Translations under genes and position numbers: made by a program | In this document: in pieces, positions 25,037 through 33,986 of the stretch | How positions within the stretch are numbered: position 1 is the stretch's first letter | Layout: each line of letters begins with the position of its first letter | The notes under the pieces: generated by a model | Told to the model about the DNA's origin: nothing | What the model saw: the letters and a program-made list of their open reading frames with translations, nothing else | Database searches by the model: none | NCBI GenBank assembly: GCA_964424565.1 | Contig: CAYRIZ010000004.1 | Location: 1 to 61,504 of the forward strand | DNA length: 61,504 nucleotides | Source: Avisuccinivibrio sp964424565 | GTDB taxonomy: Bacteria; Pseudomonadota; Gammaproteobacteria; Enterobacterales; Succinivibrionaceae | Direction of reading: 5' to 3'

Positions 25037-26485
25037 TTACTGCTGTCTTAAATACTGATCCACGGCTGCAGCGCAGTCACGGCCTTCCTTCAGGGCAAAG
25101 ACCACCAGGGACTGTCCCTTGCGGCCGTCACCGGCGGCAAAGACCTTGGGGACTGAAGTCTTATAGGCTTCAGGACCGCTGAGCGAGGCTCTGATATTGC
25201 CGCGATTGTCGGTATCCACTCCAAAGGCTGAGGCCAGGGCGGTGGACGGACGGGCATAACCCATGGCGATCAGGGCCACATCGGCCTGCACATGTCCTTC
25301 AGTGCCTTCCAGCGGGGTGATCTTGCGGCCCGGGCCCCACTTGACCTGCACTGTATCCACACCGGTGAGGGTGTCTTCACCGCAGAAGCGGGTGGTATTG
25401 CAGGCAAAGAGGCGGGTGCAGCCTTCTTCCTGAGAGGTGGAGGTGCGGAACTTGGCCTTCCAGTAAGGGAAGTTGGTAAAGGCATCCACATGCTCAGGCA
25501 GTTTTTCATGGTAGTCGAGCTGTGTCACCGAGGCCGCTCCCTTGCGGATGGAGGTGCCTATGCAGTCGGAGGCAGTCTCACCGCCGCCGATTACTACCAC
25601 ATGCTTGCCCTTGACGTCTATGGGATTAATGCCGCTGCCGTTGTTCTCGCGGTTCTGGGCAATCAAAAACTCCAGGGCAAAGTGAATGCCCTTGAGGTCG
25701 CGGCCGGGCAGGGGCAGATCGCGCGGTACCTCGGAGCCGGGGCAGAGCACCACGGCATCAAAGGAGGCGAGCATCTGCTCGGCTGACAAATGGAACTGGG
25801 CATCGCTGTGCACGCCGCTTTCCAGCTCACTGCCGCCCACCAGGGTGCGGCAGCGGAAGGTCACGCCTTCCTGCTCCAGCTGGCGGATACGGCGGTCGAT
25901 CAGGCCCTTGGAGAGCTTGAAGTCGGGAATGCCGTAGCGCAGCAGACCGCCCGGGCTGTCGTTTTTCTCAAAGACCACAACCTGATGGCCCAGTCTGGCC
26001 AGATTTTGGGCACAGGCCAGGGCAGCCGGGCCGGAGCCTACTATGCCTACCTTGCGGCCGGTGGGCTTCTCGGCAAAGCGGGCCTTGACCAAACCGTGCT
26101 CAAAGGCATATTCGGAGATCTTGCGCTCCACGGACTTGATGCCCACAGCCTGGTCGATCAGGCTTAAGGTGCAGCCTTCCTCGCACAGGGCGGGGCAGAT
26201 GCGGCCGGTGATTTCCGGGAAATTGTTGGAAGTCTCCAGCAGATCGTAGGCCCGGCTCATGCGGCCTTCACACACAGCCTGATTGATTTCAGGCATGACA
26301 TTGTGCAGCGGGCAGGCATGGGAGCAGAAGGGGATGCCGCAGTCCATGCAGCGTCCGGCCTGTATCTGAGCGTCCTTATCGGACAGCACACTGATAAACT
26401 CATTGAAATGTCTGATGCGTTCAGACACGCCCTGATGGGCAGGCTCAATGCGCTTAAAATCGATAAAACCACGTTCAAAACCCAT
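25037..26485 (-). CDS. gltD: Glutamate synthase (NADPH) small subunit
   Basis: A 482-residue flavoprotein that takes electrons from NADPH and passes them to GltB. N-terminal cysteine clusters CMDCGIPFCSHACP and CPALCEEGC bind two [4Fe-4S] centres. FAD-binding VGIVGSGPAALACAQNLARLG and NADPH-binding VVVIGGGETASDC dinucleotide folds follow, and a final FAAGDGRKGQSLVVFALKEG segment closes the FAD site. It starts two bases after the gltB stop with AGGGAGGA as ribosome-binding site, so the two subunits are coupled. Confidence 0.95.
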   Translation of the reverse strand: MGFERGFIDFKRIEPAHQGVSERIRHFNEFISVLSDKDAQIQAGRCMDCGIPFCSHACPLHNVMPEINQAVCEGRMSRAYDLLETSNNFPEITGRICPALCEEGCTLSLIDQAVGIKSVERKISEYAFEHGLVKARFAEKPTGRKVGIVGSGPAALACAQNLARLGHQVVVFEKNDSPGGLLRYGIPDFKLSKGLIDRRIRQLEQEGVTFRCRTLVGGSELESGVHSDAQFHLSAEQMLASFDAVVLCPGSEVPRDLPLPGRDLKGIHFALEFLIAQNRENNGSGINPIDVKGKHVVVIGGGETASDCIGTSIRKGAASVTQLDYHEKLPEHVDAFTNFPYWKAKFRTSTSQEEGCTRLFACNTTRFCGEDTLTGVDTVQVKWGPGRKITPLEGTEGHVQADVALIAMGYARPSTALASAFGVDTDNRGNIRASLSGPEAYKTSVPKVFAAGDGRKGQSLVVFALKEGRDCAAAVDQYLRQQ

Positions 26486-26487
26486 GA

Positions 26488-29400
26488 TTAATCCTCCCTG
26501 CCTGCTAATTTTGCCAATGCCTTGAAGTATTCCTGCGGGAAGACCTTGACGAATTTGGGCAGTTCCTGCTCAAAGTGTTCCAGGATCCAGGTGCCGCGCA
26601 CACTGTGGGTGCGGGCGCAGTGTTCTGTGATCAGCCGTCTTAGGATCTGCTCATCGCTCAGGCCCTGATGCAGCGGGATGGAGCTGTCACTGAGTTTCTC
26701 CGGACGAACATTGCTGATGATGAATTTGCCTTCGGCCAGCTTGCTGCGGAAGGTGCCGTCCACATCGTAGACATAGGCCATACCGCCTGACATGCCGGCA
26801 GCAAAATTGCGGCCGACGCGGCCGAGTACCACCACGGTACCGCCGGTCATGTACTCACAGCCGTGATCACCCACACCCTCGGCTACGGCATCGGCGCCGG
26901 AGTTTCTGACGGCAAAGCGCTCACCGGTGATGCCGTTGAAGAAGGCACGGCCGGAGATGGCACCGTACAGGCAGGTATTGCCGGCTATGATGTTGTGCTC
27001 GGCTCTGCCGGCAAAATCCTCATCCTTGCGGACGGAGATGATGCCGCCGGACAGGCCCTTGCCTACATAGTCATTGGCCTCACCCTCGAGCTCCACGGTC
27101 AGACCCTGCATCAGGAAGGCGCCCAGAGACTGGCCGGCGGTGCCGCGCAGGCTCAGGGAAATGAAGTCATCAGGCAGTTCACGGCCGGAGGCGGCAATAA
27201 CACCGGACAGATAAGTACCGGCGGAGCGGTCGGTGTTCTGAATGCGGGAGCTGATCTTCAGCGGCTCATTCTTCTCCAGGGCCTCTTTGACTGCGTCGGC
27301 ATACTTGTAATCAAAGCTCTTGTCGAGTTCATGCTGCTGCGCAATGCAGGCATAGCTCTTGTCGGATGACACAGGCTTGAAGAGCACCTTCTGCAGGGAC
27401 AGGCGCTGTACCTTGATGAAGTGGGTCAGATCTTCCTGACGCAGCAGCTCGGTGTGACCGATGAGATCATCAAAGCGGCGGATGCCCAGCTCGGCCATGA
27501 TCTCGCGCACTTCTTCAGCCACAAAGTGGAAGAAGTTGATCACATGCTCGGGCTTGCCGGTGAAGTTGCGGCGCAGGCGCGGATCCTGAGTGGCAATACC
27601 GGCCGGGCAGGTGTTCTTCTGGCACTTGCGCATCAGCACGCAGCCCATGGAGACCAGCGGAGCGGTACCAAAGCCGAACTCGTCGGCACCGAGGATGGCA
27701 CCTATGACTATGTCGCGGCCGGTCTTGAGCTGACCGTCCACCTGCACGCGCACGCGGGTACGCAGGCGGTTTAAGGTCAGGGTCTGCTGTACGTCAGCCA
27801 GACCAATTTCCCAAGCAGAGCCGGCATTCTTCACTGAATTGATGGGAGCGGCACCAGTACCGCCGTCATGGCCGGAGATCACTATGTGATCGGCCTTGCA
27901 CTTGGCCACACCGGCAGCCACGGTACCTACGCCGTTCTGGGCCACCAGCTTGACGGACACCAGCGAGCGCGGATTGACCAGCTTGAGGTCATAAATGAGC
28001 TGGGCCAGATCCTCAATGGAGTAAATATCGTGATGCGGCGGCGGTGAAATCAGGCCTATGCCGGGCAGGGAGTGGCGCAGGAAGCCGATGTAAGGGGAAA
28101 CCTTGTCACCGGGCAGCTGACCGCCTTCACCGGGCTTGGCGCCCTGGGCCATCTTAATCTGAATCACATCGGCGCTGGCCAGATAGGGGGCATTGACGCC
28201 GAAACGGCCGGAAGCCACCTGCTTGATGCGGGAGCGCAGGCTGTCACCCTTCCTGAGCGGAATGGGCACTACGGCATTTTCGCCCAGAACGTCCTGCAGA
28301 GTGCAGTCTTCCTTGATCTCCTCATAGCGCTTGGGATCTTCACCGCCTTCACCTGAATTGGACATACCGCCCAGACGGTTCATGGCCAGGGCCATGGTGC
28401 AGTGGGCTTCAGCGGAGATGGAGCCCAGGGACATGGCAGCGGTGGAGAAGCGCCTGACTATGTTGTCGGCGCTTTCCACTTCCTCAATGGGAATGCTGCC
28501 GCCGCGGCTCTTCTTGAAGGAGAGCAGGCCGCGCAGGGTCATCAGACGGCTCTGGCGGTCATTGATAATGGCGGAGTACTTCTTGAACTCCTCATAGGAG
28601 CTCTCGCGCACGGCGCGCTGCAGATGCACCACGGCATCGGCAGTCCACATGTGTTCCTCACCGTCCTCACGCAGGTTGAGGTCACCGCCTGAAGGCAGCA
28701 CAGCCGGGGAGGCAGTGGCCGGGGCAAAAGCCTGCTCGTGCATGGCTACAGCCTCGCGGGCCAGGTCAAACAGACCTATACCCTCAATCTGGCTGGGGGT
28801 GTTGGTGAAGTAGCGGTTGATGAAATTGGAGGACAGACCCACAGCCTCAAAGATCTGGGCGCCTATATAGGACATATAGGTGCAGATGCCCATTTTGGCC
28901 ATGATCTTGTTGAGGCCCTTGTCCAGGGCGTGGATGTAATTTTCCTGATACTCCTGGGCGCTGTGGCCGGCCGGAGCCATGGCGGCGGCAGCCTGCAGGG
29001 CGGCGTAGGGGTAAATGGCCTCGGCGCCGTAGCCGGCCAGCAGGGCGCAGTGATGCACCGTGCGGGCGGAGCCGGTTTCCACCACCAGACCGGAGGAGGT
29101 ACGCAGACCATTTTCCACCAGGCACTGATGTATGGCCGACACGGCCAGCAGGGCCGGAATGGCCACGCGGTCGCGGCTGACATAGCGGTCGGTGACGATC
29201 AGAATATTGACGCCGGACTTAATGGCATCTATGGCCGCGGCCTTGAGACTGGCCAGGCGGGCTTCAATGCCGTTGGGACCCCAGGAGATGGGATAGGTAA
29301 TATCCAGTTCCTTGGAGTGGAATTTCTCCTGGGTGTAGGAGGCTATATGTCTGATCTTCTCCATGTCCTCGGCCAGCAGTATGGGCTGCTCCACCTCCAG

Positions 29401-31080
29401 ACGCACCGGAGGATTGCCGGCCATGAGGTCGAGCAGGTTGGGGCGCGGGCCGATAAAGGATACCAGGGAAGTCACCAGCTTTTCGCGTATGGGGTCAATA
29501 GGCGGATTGGTCACCTGGGCAAAAAGCTGTCTGAAGTAATCGTAAATGATGCGCGGACGCTGGGAGAGCACGGCCAGCGGTGCGTCATTGCCCATGGACA
29601 TAATGGCCTCGGCACCTTTTTCAGCCATGGGCTTGATGATGCGGTCCATGTCCTCGCGGGTGTAGCCAAAGACCTTCAAGGTCTGCTCCAAGGTCAGGGA
29701 GCCGCGCTGCGGCTGCGGATGCTCCTTGATGTCGCCCAGACGGATGCGCAGACGATCCACCCACTCCTGATAAGGTCTGAGGGTGGAAAGGGTGGTCTTG
29801 ATCTCCTGATCGTCAATGATGCGGCCCTGCTCGAGGTCGAGCAGCAGCATGTGACCAGGCTCCAGGCGCCACTTCTTGACTATGTGCTTTTCATCCACCG
29901 GCAGGGTGCCGCTTTCAGAGGCCAATATGAGCTTGTTGTCATCGGTCAGCAGATAGCGGGCCGGACGCAGGCCGTTGCGGTCCAATGTGGCACCGAGCTG
30001 GCGGCCGTCGGTGAACACTATGGCAGCCGGGCCGTCCCAGGGCTCCATCATGGCGGCATGATACTCATAGAAGGCCTTGAGCTTGGGATTCATCAGCTCA
30101 TTGCGCTCCCAGGCCTCGGGGATGAGCAGCATGGCAGCCTGGGCCAGGGAATAGCCTGACATGGTCAGCAGCTCAAAGGCATTGTCAAAGGAGGCAGAGT
30201 CGGACTGTCCCTTGAAGATGAGCGGCCAGACCTTCTTCAAATCATCGCCGAACAGCGGGGAGGAAATGTGCTTTTGTCTGGCCTGAATCCAGTTGAAGTT
30301 GCCGCGCAGGGTGTTGATTTCACCATTGTGGGCAATCATGCGGAAGGGATGGGCCAGGGACCACTGCGGGAAGGTATTGGTGGAGAAGCGCTGATGAATG
30401 ACGGCCAGGGCGGAGACGCAGCGGCTGTCAGCCAGATCCTTATAGTATATGCCTACCTGAGAAGCCAGCAGCTGACCCTTGTAGACCACAGTGCGGGCCG
30501 AGAAGGAAGGAATATAAAATTCCTTGCAGTGACGCAGCTGCAGGGCTCTTATGGCTATGGAGCTTCTCTTGCGGATAATGTAGAGCTTGCGTTCAAAAGC
30601 ATCAGTGACCAGGATGTCCGGACTGTGACCCACGAAAACCTGCCGGATCACCGGCTCTTTCTGGGCTACGGTCTCTGACATGGGCATGGAGTGATCCACA
30701 GGCACATCGCGCCAGCCCAGCAGGATTTGACCTTCGGCGGCAATGGCACGCTCGATCTCTTCCATACAGGCATGACGGGAGGCTTCTTCCTGCGGCAGGA
30801 AGACCATACCTACGCCGTATTCACCGGGAGGAGGCAGGGTAATGTTGCAGGTGGCCTGCATGTCATCACGGTAAAGTTCGTCGGGGATCTGCAGCAGAAT
30901 ACCGGCACCGTCGCCCTGCAGGGGATCGGCACCTACGGCACCGCGGTGGGTTAAGTTTTTGAGAATCTGCAGACCGGAATTGACGATGGCGTGTGATTTT
31001 ACACCTTTGATATCAGCAATAAAGCCGACACCACAGGCATCATGCTCATTGATGCTGTTGTATAAACCTTGTGCTTGCAT
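26488..31080 (-). CDS. gltB: Glutamate synthase (NADPH) large subunit
   Basis: A 1530-residue GOGAT alpha subunit making two glutamates from glutamine and 2-oxoglutarate. A short propeptide (MQAQGLYNSINEHDA) precedes the catalytic Cys16 of the class II glutaminase domain (ACGVGF). The central and FMN-binding synthase domains follow, with the [3Fe-4S] motif CQKNTCPAGIATQDP. The C-terminal GXGXG beta-helix domain closes the protein (GDGGTGAAPINSVKNAG lies in the FMN domain). With gltD it forms the ammonium-assimilation pair next to glnA. Confidence 0.96.
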   Translation of the reverse strand: MQAQGLYNSINEHDACGVGFIADIKGVKSHAIVNSGLQILKNLTHRGAVGADPLQGDGAGILLQIPDELYRDDMQATCNITLPPPGEYGVGMVFLPQEEASRHACMEEIERAIAAEGQILLGWRDVPVDHSMPMSETVAQKEPVIRQVFVGHSPDILVTDAFERKLYIIRKRSSIAIRALQLRHCKEFYIPSFSARTVVYKGQLLASQVGIYYKDLADSRCVSALAVIHQRFSTNTFPQWSLAHPFRMIAHNGEINTLRGNFNWIQARQKHISSPLFGDDLKKVWPLIFKGQSDSASFDNAFELLTMSGYSLAQAAMLLIPEAWERNELMNPKLKAFYEYHAAMMEPWDGPAAIVFTDGRQLGATLDRNGLRPARYLLTDDNKLILASESGTLPVDEKHIVKKWRLEPGHMLLLDLEQGRIIDDQEIKTTLSTLRPYQEWVDRLRIRLGDIKEHPQPQRGSLTLEQTLKVFGYTREDMDRIIKPMAEKGAEAIMSMGNDAPLAVLSQRPRIIYDYFRQLFAQVTNPPIDPIREKLVTSLVSFIGPRPNLLDLMAGNPPVRLEVEQPILLAEDMEKIRHIASYTQEKFHSKELDITYPISWGPNGIEARLASLKAAAIDAIKSGVNILIVTDRYVSRDRVAIPALLAVSAIHQCLVENGLRTSSGLVVETGSARTVHHCALLAGYGAEAIYPYAALQAAAAMAPAGHSAQEYQENYIHALDKGLNKIMAKMGICTYMSYIGAQIFEAVGLSSNFINRYFTNTPSQIEGIGLFDLAREAVAMHEQAFAPATASPAVLPSGGDLNLREDGEEHMWTADAVVHLQRAVRESSYEEFKKYSAIINDRQSRLMTLRGLLSFKKSRGGSIPIEEVESADNIVRRFSTAAMSLGSISAEAHCTMALAMNRLGGMSNSGEGGEDPKRYEEIKEDCTLQDVLGENAVVPIPLRKGDSLRSRIKQVASGRFGVNAPYLASADVIQIKMAQGAKPGEGGQLPGDKVSPYIGFLRHSLPGIGLISPPPHHDIYSIEDLAQLIYDLKLVNPRSLVSVKLVAQNGVGTVAAGVAKCKADHIVISGHDGGTGAAPINSVKNAGSAWEIGLADVQQTLTLNRLRTRVRVQVDGQLKTGRDIVIGAILGADEFGFGTAPLVSMGCVLMRKCQKNTCPAGIATQDPRLRRNFTGKPEHVINFFHFVAEEVREIMAELGIRRFDDLIGHTELLRQEDLTHFIKVQRLSLQKVLFKPVSSDKSYACIAQQHELDKSFDYKYADAVKEALEKNEPLKISSRIQNTDRSAGTYLSGVIAASGRELPDDFISLSLRGTAGQSLGAFLMQGLTVELEGEANDYVGKGLSGGIISVRKDEDFAGRAEHNIIAGNTCLYGAISGRAFFNGITGERFAVRNSGADAVAEGVGDHGCEYMTGGTVVVLGRVGRNFAAGMSGGMAYVYDVDGTFRSKLAEGKFIISNVRPEKLSDSSIPLHQGLSDEQILRRLITEHCARTHSVRGTWILEHFEQELPKFVKVFPQEYFKALAKLAGRED

Positions 31081-31082
31081 GT

Positions 31083-31129
31083 GAAAAACCTGTCATCAGC
31101 CTCCCCTGCGGAAAGAGAAACGGGGAGGC
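31083..31129 (-). terminator. Possible terminator/attenuator between glnA and gltB
   Basis: Arms GCCTCCCC (31099-31106) / GGGGAGGC (31122-31129) with a 15-base loop. Read leftward there is a TTTTT run about 10 bases after the stem. It lies just after glnA and just before the gltB start, so it may partly separate glnA from gltBD transcription. Confidence 0.45.
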
Positions 31130-31161
31130 TTGTTCTTGTCTGTTAAAAAGGAGAGCTTAAC

Positions 31162-32571
31162 TTACAGGGAGTAGTAGAGCTCAAATTCTGCCGGGTGCGG
31201 GATTAACTGCACCTTGGAGACTTCTTCCTGCTTGAGTTCAATGAAGGCATTGATGAAGTCTTCGGAGAATACACCACCCTTGGTTAAGAACTCGTGATCA
31301 GCCTTCAGGGCAGCCAGGGCCTCATCGAGGCTGCCGCAGACCTGAGGAATGCCGGCGGCTTCTTCAGGCGGCAGATCGTAGAGGTTCTTGTCCAGCGGAT
31401 CGCCCGGGTTGATCTTGTTTAAGATACCATCCAGACCGGCCATCAGCATGGCGGCAAAGGCCAGGTACGGGTTGGCCATGCAGTCAGGGAAGCGCACTTC
31501 GATGTGGGCAGCCTTGGGGTTCTGGGCATGCGGAATGCGGATGGAGGCGGAACGGTTGGCGGCGGAGTAGGCCAGCATTACCGGAGCCTCAAAGCCCGGA
31601 ACCAGTCTCTTGTAGGAGTTGGTGGACGGGTTGGTGAAGGCATTTAAGGCCTTGGCATGCTTGATGATACCGCCGATGTACCACAGGGCTTCCTGGGACA
31701 GGCCGCCGTACAGGTTGCCGGCGAAAATGTTCTTGCCGTCCTTGGCAATGGACTGGTGGCAGTGCATGCCTGAGCCGTTGTCACCGGCAATGGGCTTGGG
31801 CATGAAGGTAGCGGTCTTGCCGTACTCGTCAGCGCAGTTCTGCACTACATACTTGTACATTAAGACTTCGTCGCCCTTCTTGGTCAGGCTGTTGAAGCGG
31901 GTGGCAATTTCGTTCTGGCCGGAGGTTGCCACTTCGTGGTGATGAGCCTCGATTACCAGACCGAGCTTCTTCATGGTGGTGCACATGTAGGAGCGCAGAT
32001 CCTGAGAGTGATCTACCGGCGGAACAGGGAAGTAGCCGCCCTTGACGGCAGGACGATGGCCCTTGTTGCCCTCGGCATATTCTCTGTCGGAGTTCCAGGC
32101 GCTCTCGAGATCGTCCACAAAGACGCAGGAGCCCTTCATGGAAGTCTTGAAGCGGACATCGTCAAAAAGGAAGAACTCAGGCTCAGGACCAAAGAAGGCT
32201 TCGTCACCGATGCCGGTGGAACGCAGATAGTTCTCAGCGCGCTTGGCCACGGAGCGGGGATCGCGATCGTAGCCGCTTAAGGTCTGAGGGTCGAGAATGT
32301 CGCAGCGGATCACCAGGGTAGGATCAGCATAGAAGGGATCGACAAAGCAGGTGTCCAGATCCGGCATTAAGATCATGTCGGACTTGTCAATGCCTCTCCA
32401 GCCGGCGATGGAGGAACCGTCGAACATCTTGCCCTGAGCAAAGAAATCCTCGTCCACGGCTTCGATAGGCAGGGAGATGTGCATTTCCTTGCCGCGGGTG
32501 TCGGTGAAGCGCAGATCGGCGAATTCAATCTTCTGCTCTTTGATTAACTCGAAAATTGCTGAGGTGTCCAT
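31162..32571 (-). CDS. glnA: Glutamine synthetase, type I
   Basis: A 469-residue enzyme that condenses glutamate and ammonia with ATP. It shows MFDGSSIAGWRGIDKSDM at the N-terminus, the ATP motif KPIAGDNGSGMHCHQS, the NRSASIRIP active-site stretch and the adenylylation loop KNLYDLPPEE (Tyr about residue 398). That tyrosine means GlnE-type adenylylation control is probably active. A TTAGGAGA ribosome-binding site precedes the ATG. The upstream region contains NtrC-like repeats. Confidence 0.96.
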   Translation of the reverse strand: MDTSAIFELIKEQKIEFADLRFTDTRGKEMHISLPIEAVDEDFFAQGKMFDGSSIAGWRGIDKSDMILMPDLDTCFVDPFYADPTLVIRCDILDPQTLSGYDRDPRSVAKRAENYLRSTGIGDEAFFGPEPEFFLFDDVRFKTSMKGSCVFVDDLESAWNSDREYAEGNKGHRPAVKGGYFPVPPVDHSQDLRSYMCTTMKKLGLVIEAHHHEVATSGQNEIATRFNSLTKKGDEVLMYKYVVQNCADEYGKTATFMPKPIAGDNGSGMHCHQSIAKDGKNIFAGNLYGGLSQEALWYIGGIIKHAKALNAFTNPSTNSYKRLVPGFEAPVMLAYSAANRSASIRIPHAQNPKAAHIEVRFPDCMANPYLAFAAMLMAGLDGILNKINPGDPLDKNLYDLPPEEAAGIPQVCGSLDEALAALKADHEFLTKGGVFSEDFINAFIELKQEEVSKVQLIPHPAEFELYYSL

Positions 32572-32760
32572 AAAAATCTCCTAAGTCAAAGAATGAGGCT
32601 ATCTTAATTATAAAGAGGCCCATTTAAATGCACTGCACCAAAATATCCACAAAATAAAAGCTGATGTATTAATCTGGTGCAACGCAAAGTTTGAACTCGG
32701 TCAAGACTTGGTTATGTTGATTAATACCAGGATTACTGTAGTTAATATACTGGTATTGGC
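32572..32760 (-). promoter_or_regulatory. glnA promoter region with inverted repeats
   Basis: Minus-strand TATAAT about 40 bases upstream of the glnA start, with no good -35, suggests an activated promoter. Upstream lie TGCACCA (32634-32640) and its inverse TGGTGCA (32675-32681), about 41 bases (four helical turns) apart, resembling half-sites of the NtrC consensus. Further out is a perfect 8-base inverted repeat AATACCAG (32723-32730) / CTGGTATT (32750-32757). A sigma-54 -24/-12 element was looked for but not convincingly found. Confidence 0.5.
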
Positions 32761-32860
32761 AAATCAGTATTTTTGCATTAAAAACAGCATCCTGTTGTCA
32801 GGCACTTGTGTGCACAAACAGTGCAGCCATGCGCTTTGAGTACGCAAAACAGGCTAAATC

Positions 32861-32913
32861 TGGTGCAAAATGCATTATGCATCATTTTGATGCCTGCACC
32901 AAATTGGTGTGCA
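32861..32913 (-). promoter_or_regulatory. NtrC-like enhancer site(s) upstream of glnA
   Basis: TGCACC-AAATT-GGTGTG (32895 onward) matches 10 of 12 positions of the NtrC consensus TGCACC-N5-GGTGCA. A second TGGTGCA (32861-32867) and ATGCATTATGCAT lie within the same ~50 bases. It is about 290-340 bases upstream of the glnA start, further than the usual 100-140, and also about 240 bases upstream of the rightward crcB pair. Confidence 0.5.
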
Positions 32914-33147
32914 AAAACTGCAGCCCGGCACTGCCGCGGATCTCCGCCGCCGCGTATTGTACCTTATACAGTCAAAACAGTGCAGCAGCAGGCGGCCGTC
33001 CCTGCGCACTGCAGCAGGGCCTGTGCCGACTGAGGCCGATCTGATGCATAATACCTGCCTTAAGAAAAGTGCCGCCGCAGTATAGCAGTCCGCCTGACTG
33101 CAGGCACCCCCTCTGCACCACTACACAGCCTTCACAGGAGGATTTTC

Positions 33148-33504
33148 ATGCTCTGGATTGCTGCCGCCGCCGCAGGCGGCCTGGGCGCCCTGCTGCGCGT
33201 GGGCATCATCTCGCTCTGCCTGCGCCTGCCCGGCCCGCTGCCGGCCGGTACCCTGGGGGCCAATGCCGCCGCATGCCTGGCCGCCGGACTGATCCATGGC
33301 CTGCAGCCTGAGCCTGCACTGCAGCTGCTGCTCATGGCCGGGCTGGTAGGCGGTCTGGGTACCCTGTCCTCCATGTGTGCCGACTGCCTCAATATGCTGC
33401 TCTCTCGCCGGTGGCTCTTACTGCCGCTGTATCTGCTGCTGCAGATTGTAGTGGGACTGCTCTGCTGCCGGGCGGGGCTGAGTGCCGCGGCTCTCATTGG
33501 ATGA
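33148..33504 (+). CDS. crcB: CrcB/Fluc-family membrane protein, copy 1 (divergent)
   Basis: A 118-residue protein with four hydrophobic segments. The layout follows the CrcB fluoride-channel family: AAAGGLGALLRVG (family GGxGAxxRY), GTLGANAAACLAAGL with the conserved pore Asn, and GLVGGLGTLSSM (family GFCGGFTTFSTF). The phenylalanines of the family's F-box are absent. An AGGAGG ribosome-binding site precedes the ATG. A second CrcB-like gene follows after 15 bases, as in organisms that build the channel from two different subunits. No fluoride riboswitch was seen upstream. Fluoride export is uncertain. Confidence 0.65.
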   Translation: MLWIAAAAAGGLGALLRVGIISLCLRLPGPLPAGTLGANAAACLAAGLIHGLQPEPALQLLLMAGLVGGLGTLSSMCADCLNMLLSRRWLLLPLYLLLQIVVGLLCCRAGLSAAALIG

Positions 33505-33519
33505 GATGAAAGCAAAGAA

Positions 33520-33966
33520 ATGAATGGTGAAATGAAGATGCAGGGAGGGCAGCACACAGGCGACAGTAGCGGAGGAATAAAGAAAGCAGCCGAACCGGCA
33601 GTTATCGCCCTGATCATCTTTGCCGGCGGGGCGGCCGGCACGCTGCTGCGGCTGACGCTGGATCTGCTGCCTGCATACTGGGTGCAGTATGCCAATATTC
33701 TGGCCTGTATTTTGATGGGCGGCAGCTGTGCCCTGCTGCGCCGCCGCACCCTGGGACCGCTCTGGCGGCAGGGGGTCAATGCCGGATTCTTAGGCGGGCT
33801 GTCCACCTATGCCGCGCCTGTGCTGCAGTCGCTCTGCCGGGAGAATGGTGATTTGGTCCGCGCCGCCCTGGATTTTCTGCCGCAGCTGGCGCTCTTTCTG
33901 TTGTGCTGTGCGCTGGGCTTTGTGCTGACCCTGCGCCTGGAGGCCAGAGTGCGCCGCAAACGCTGA
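33520..33966 (+). CDS. crcB: CrcB/Fluc-family membrane protein, copy 2 (divergent)
   Basis: A 148-residue partner of copy 1. After a ~28-residue hydrophilic lead it shows FAGGAAGTLLRLTLDLL, QYANILACILMG with the conserved Asn, and AGFLGGLSTYAAPVL in place of the GFxGGxTTFSTF motif; again no F-box phenylalanines. It ends with a basic tail (RLEARVRRKR). Alternative Met starts inside the lead are possible. Paired CrcB genes usually encode a dual-topology heterodimer. Confidence 0.65.
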   Translation: MNGEMKMQGGQHTGDSSGGIKKAAEPAVIALIIFAGGAAGTLLRLTLDLLPAYWVQYANILACILMGGSCALLRRRTLGPLWRQGVNAGFLGGLSTYAAPVLQSLCRENGDLVRAALDFLPQLALFLLCCALGFVLTLRLEARVRRKR

Positions 33967-33986
33967 GCTGCTGCCGTCCCCTGAGA

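Noticed and set aside
28738..30159. A 473-codon plus-strand frame inside gltB
   Set aside because: It lies entirely antisense to the conserved glutamate synthase sequence and has no recognisable domain.
32572..32700. A sigma-54 (-24/-12) promoter for glnA
   Set aside because: The minus strand was scanned for TGGCAC-N5-TTGC; only a poor partial match (TGGTGCAGTGCATT) was found, whereas a clear TATAAT is present.
32930..33147. A fluoride riboswitch before the crcB pair
   Set aside because: The conserved GGCGATGG...GCC pseudoknot sequence was not found in the leader.
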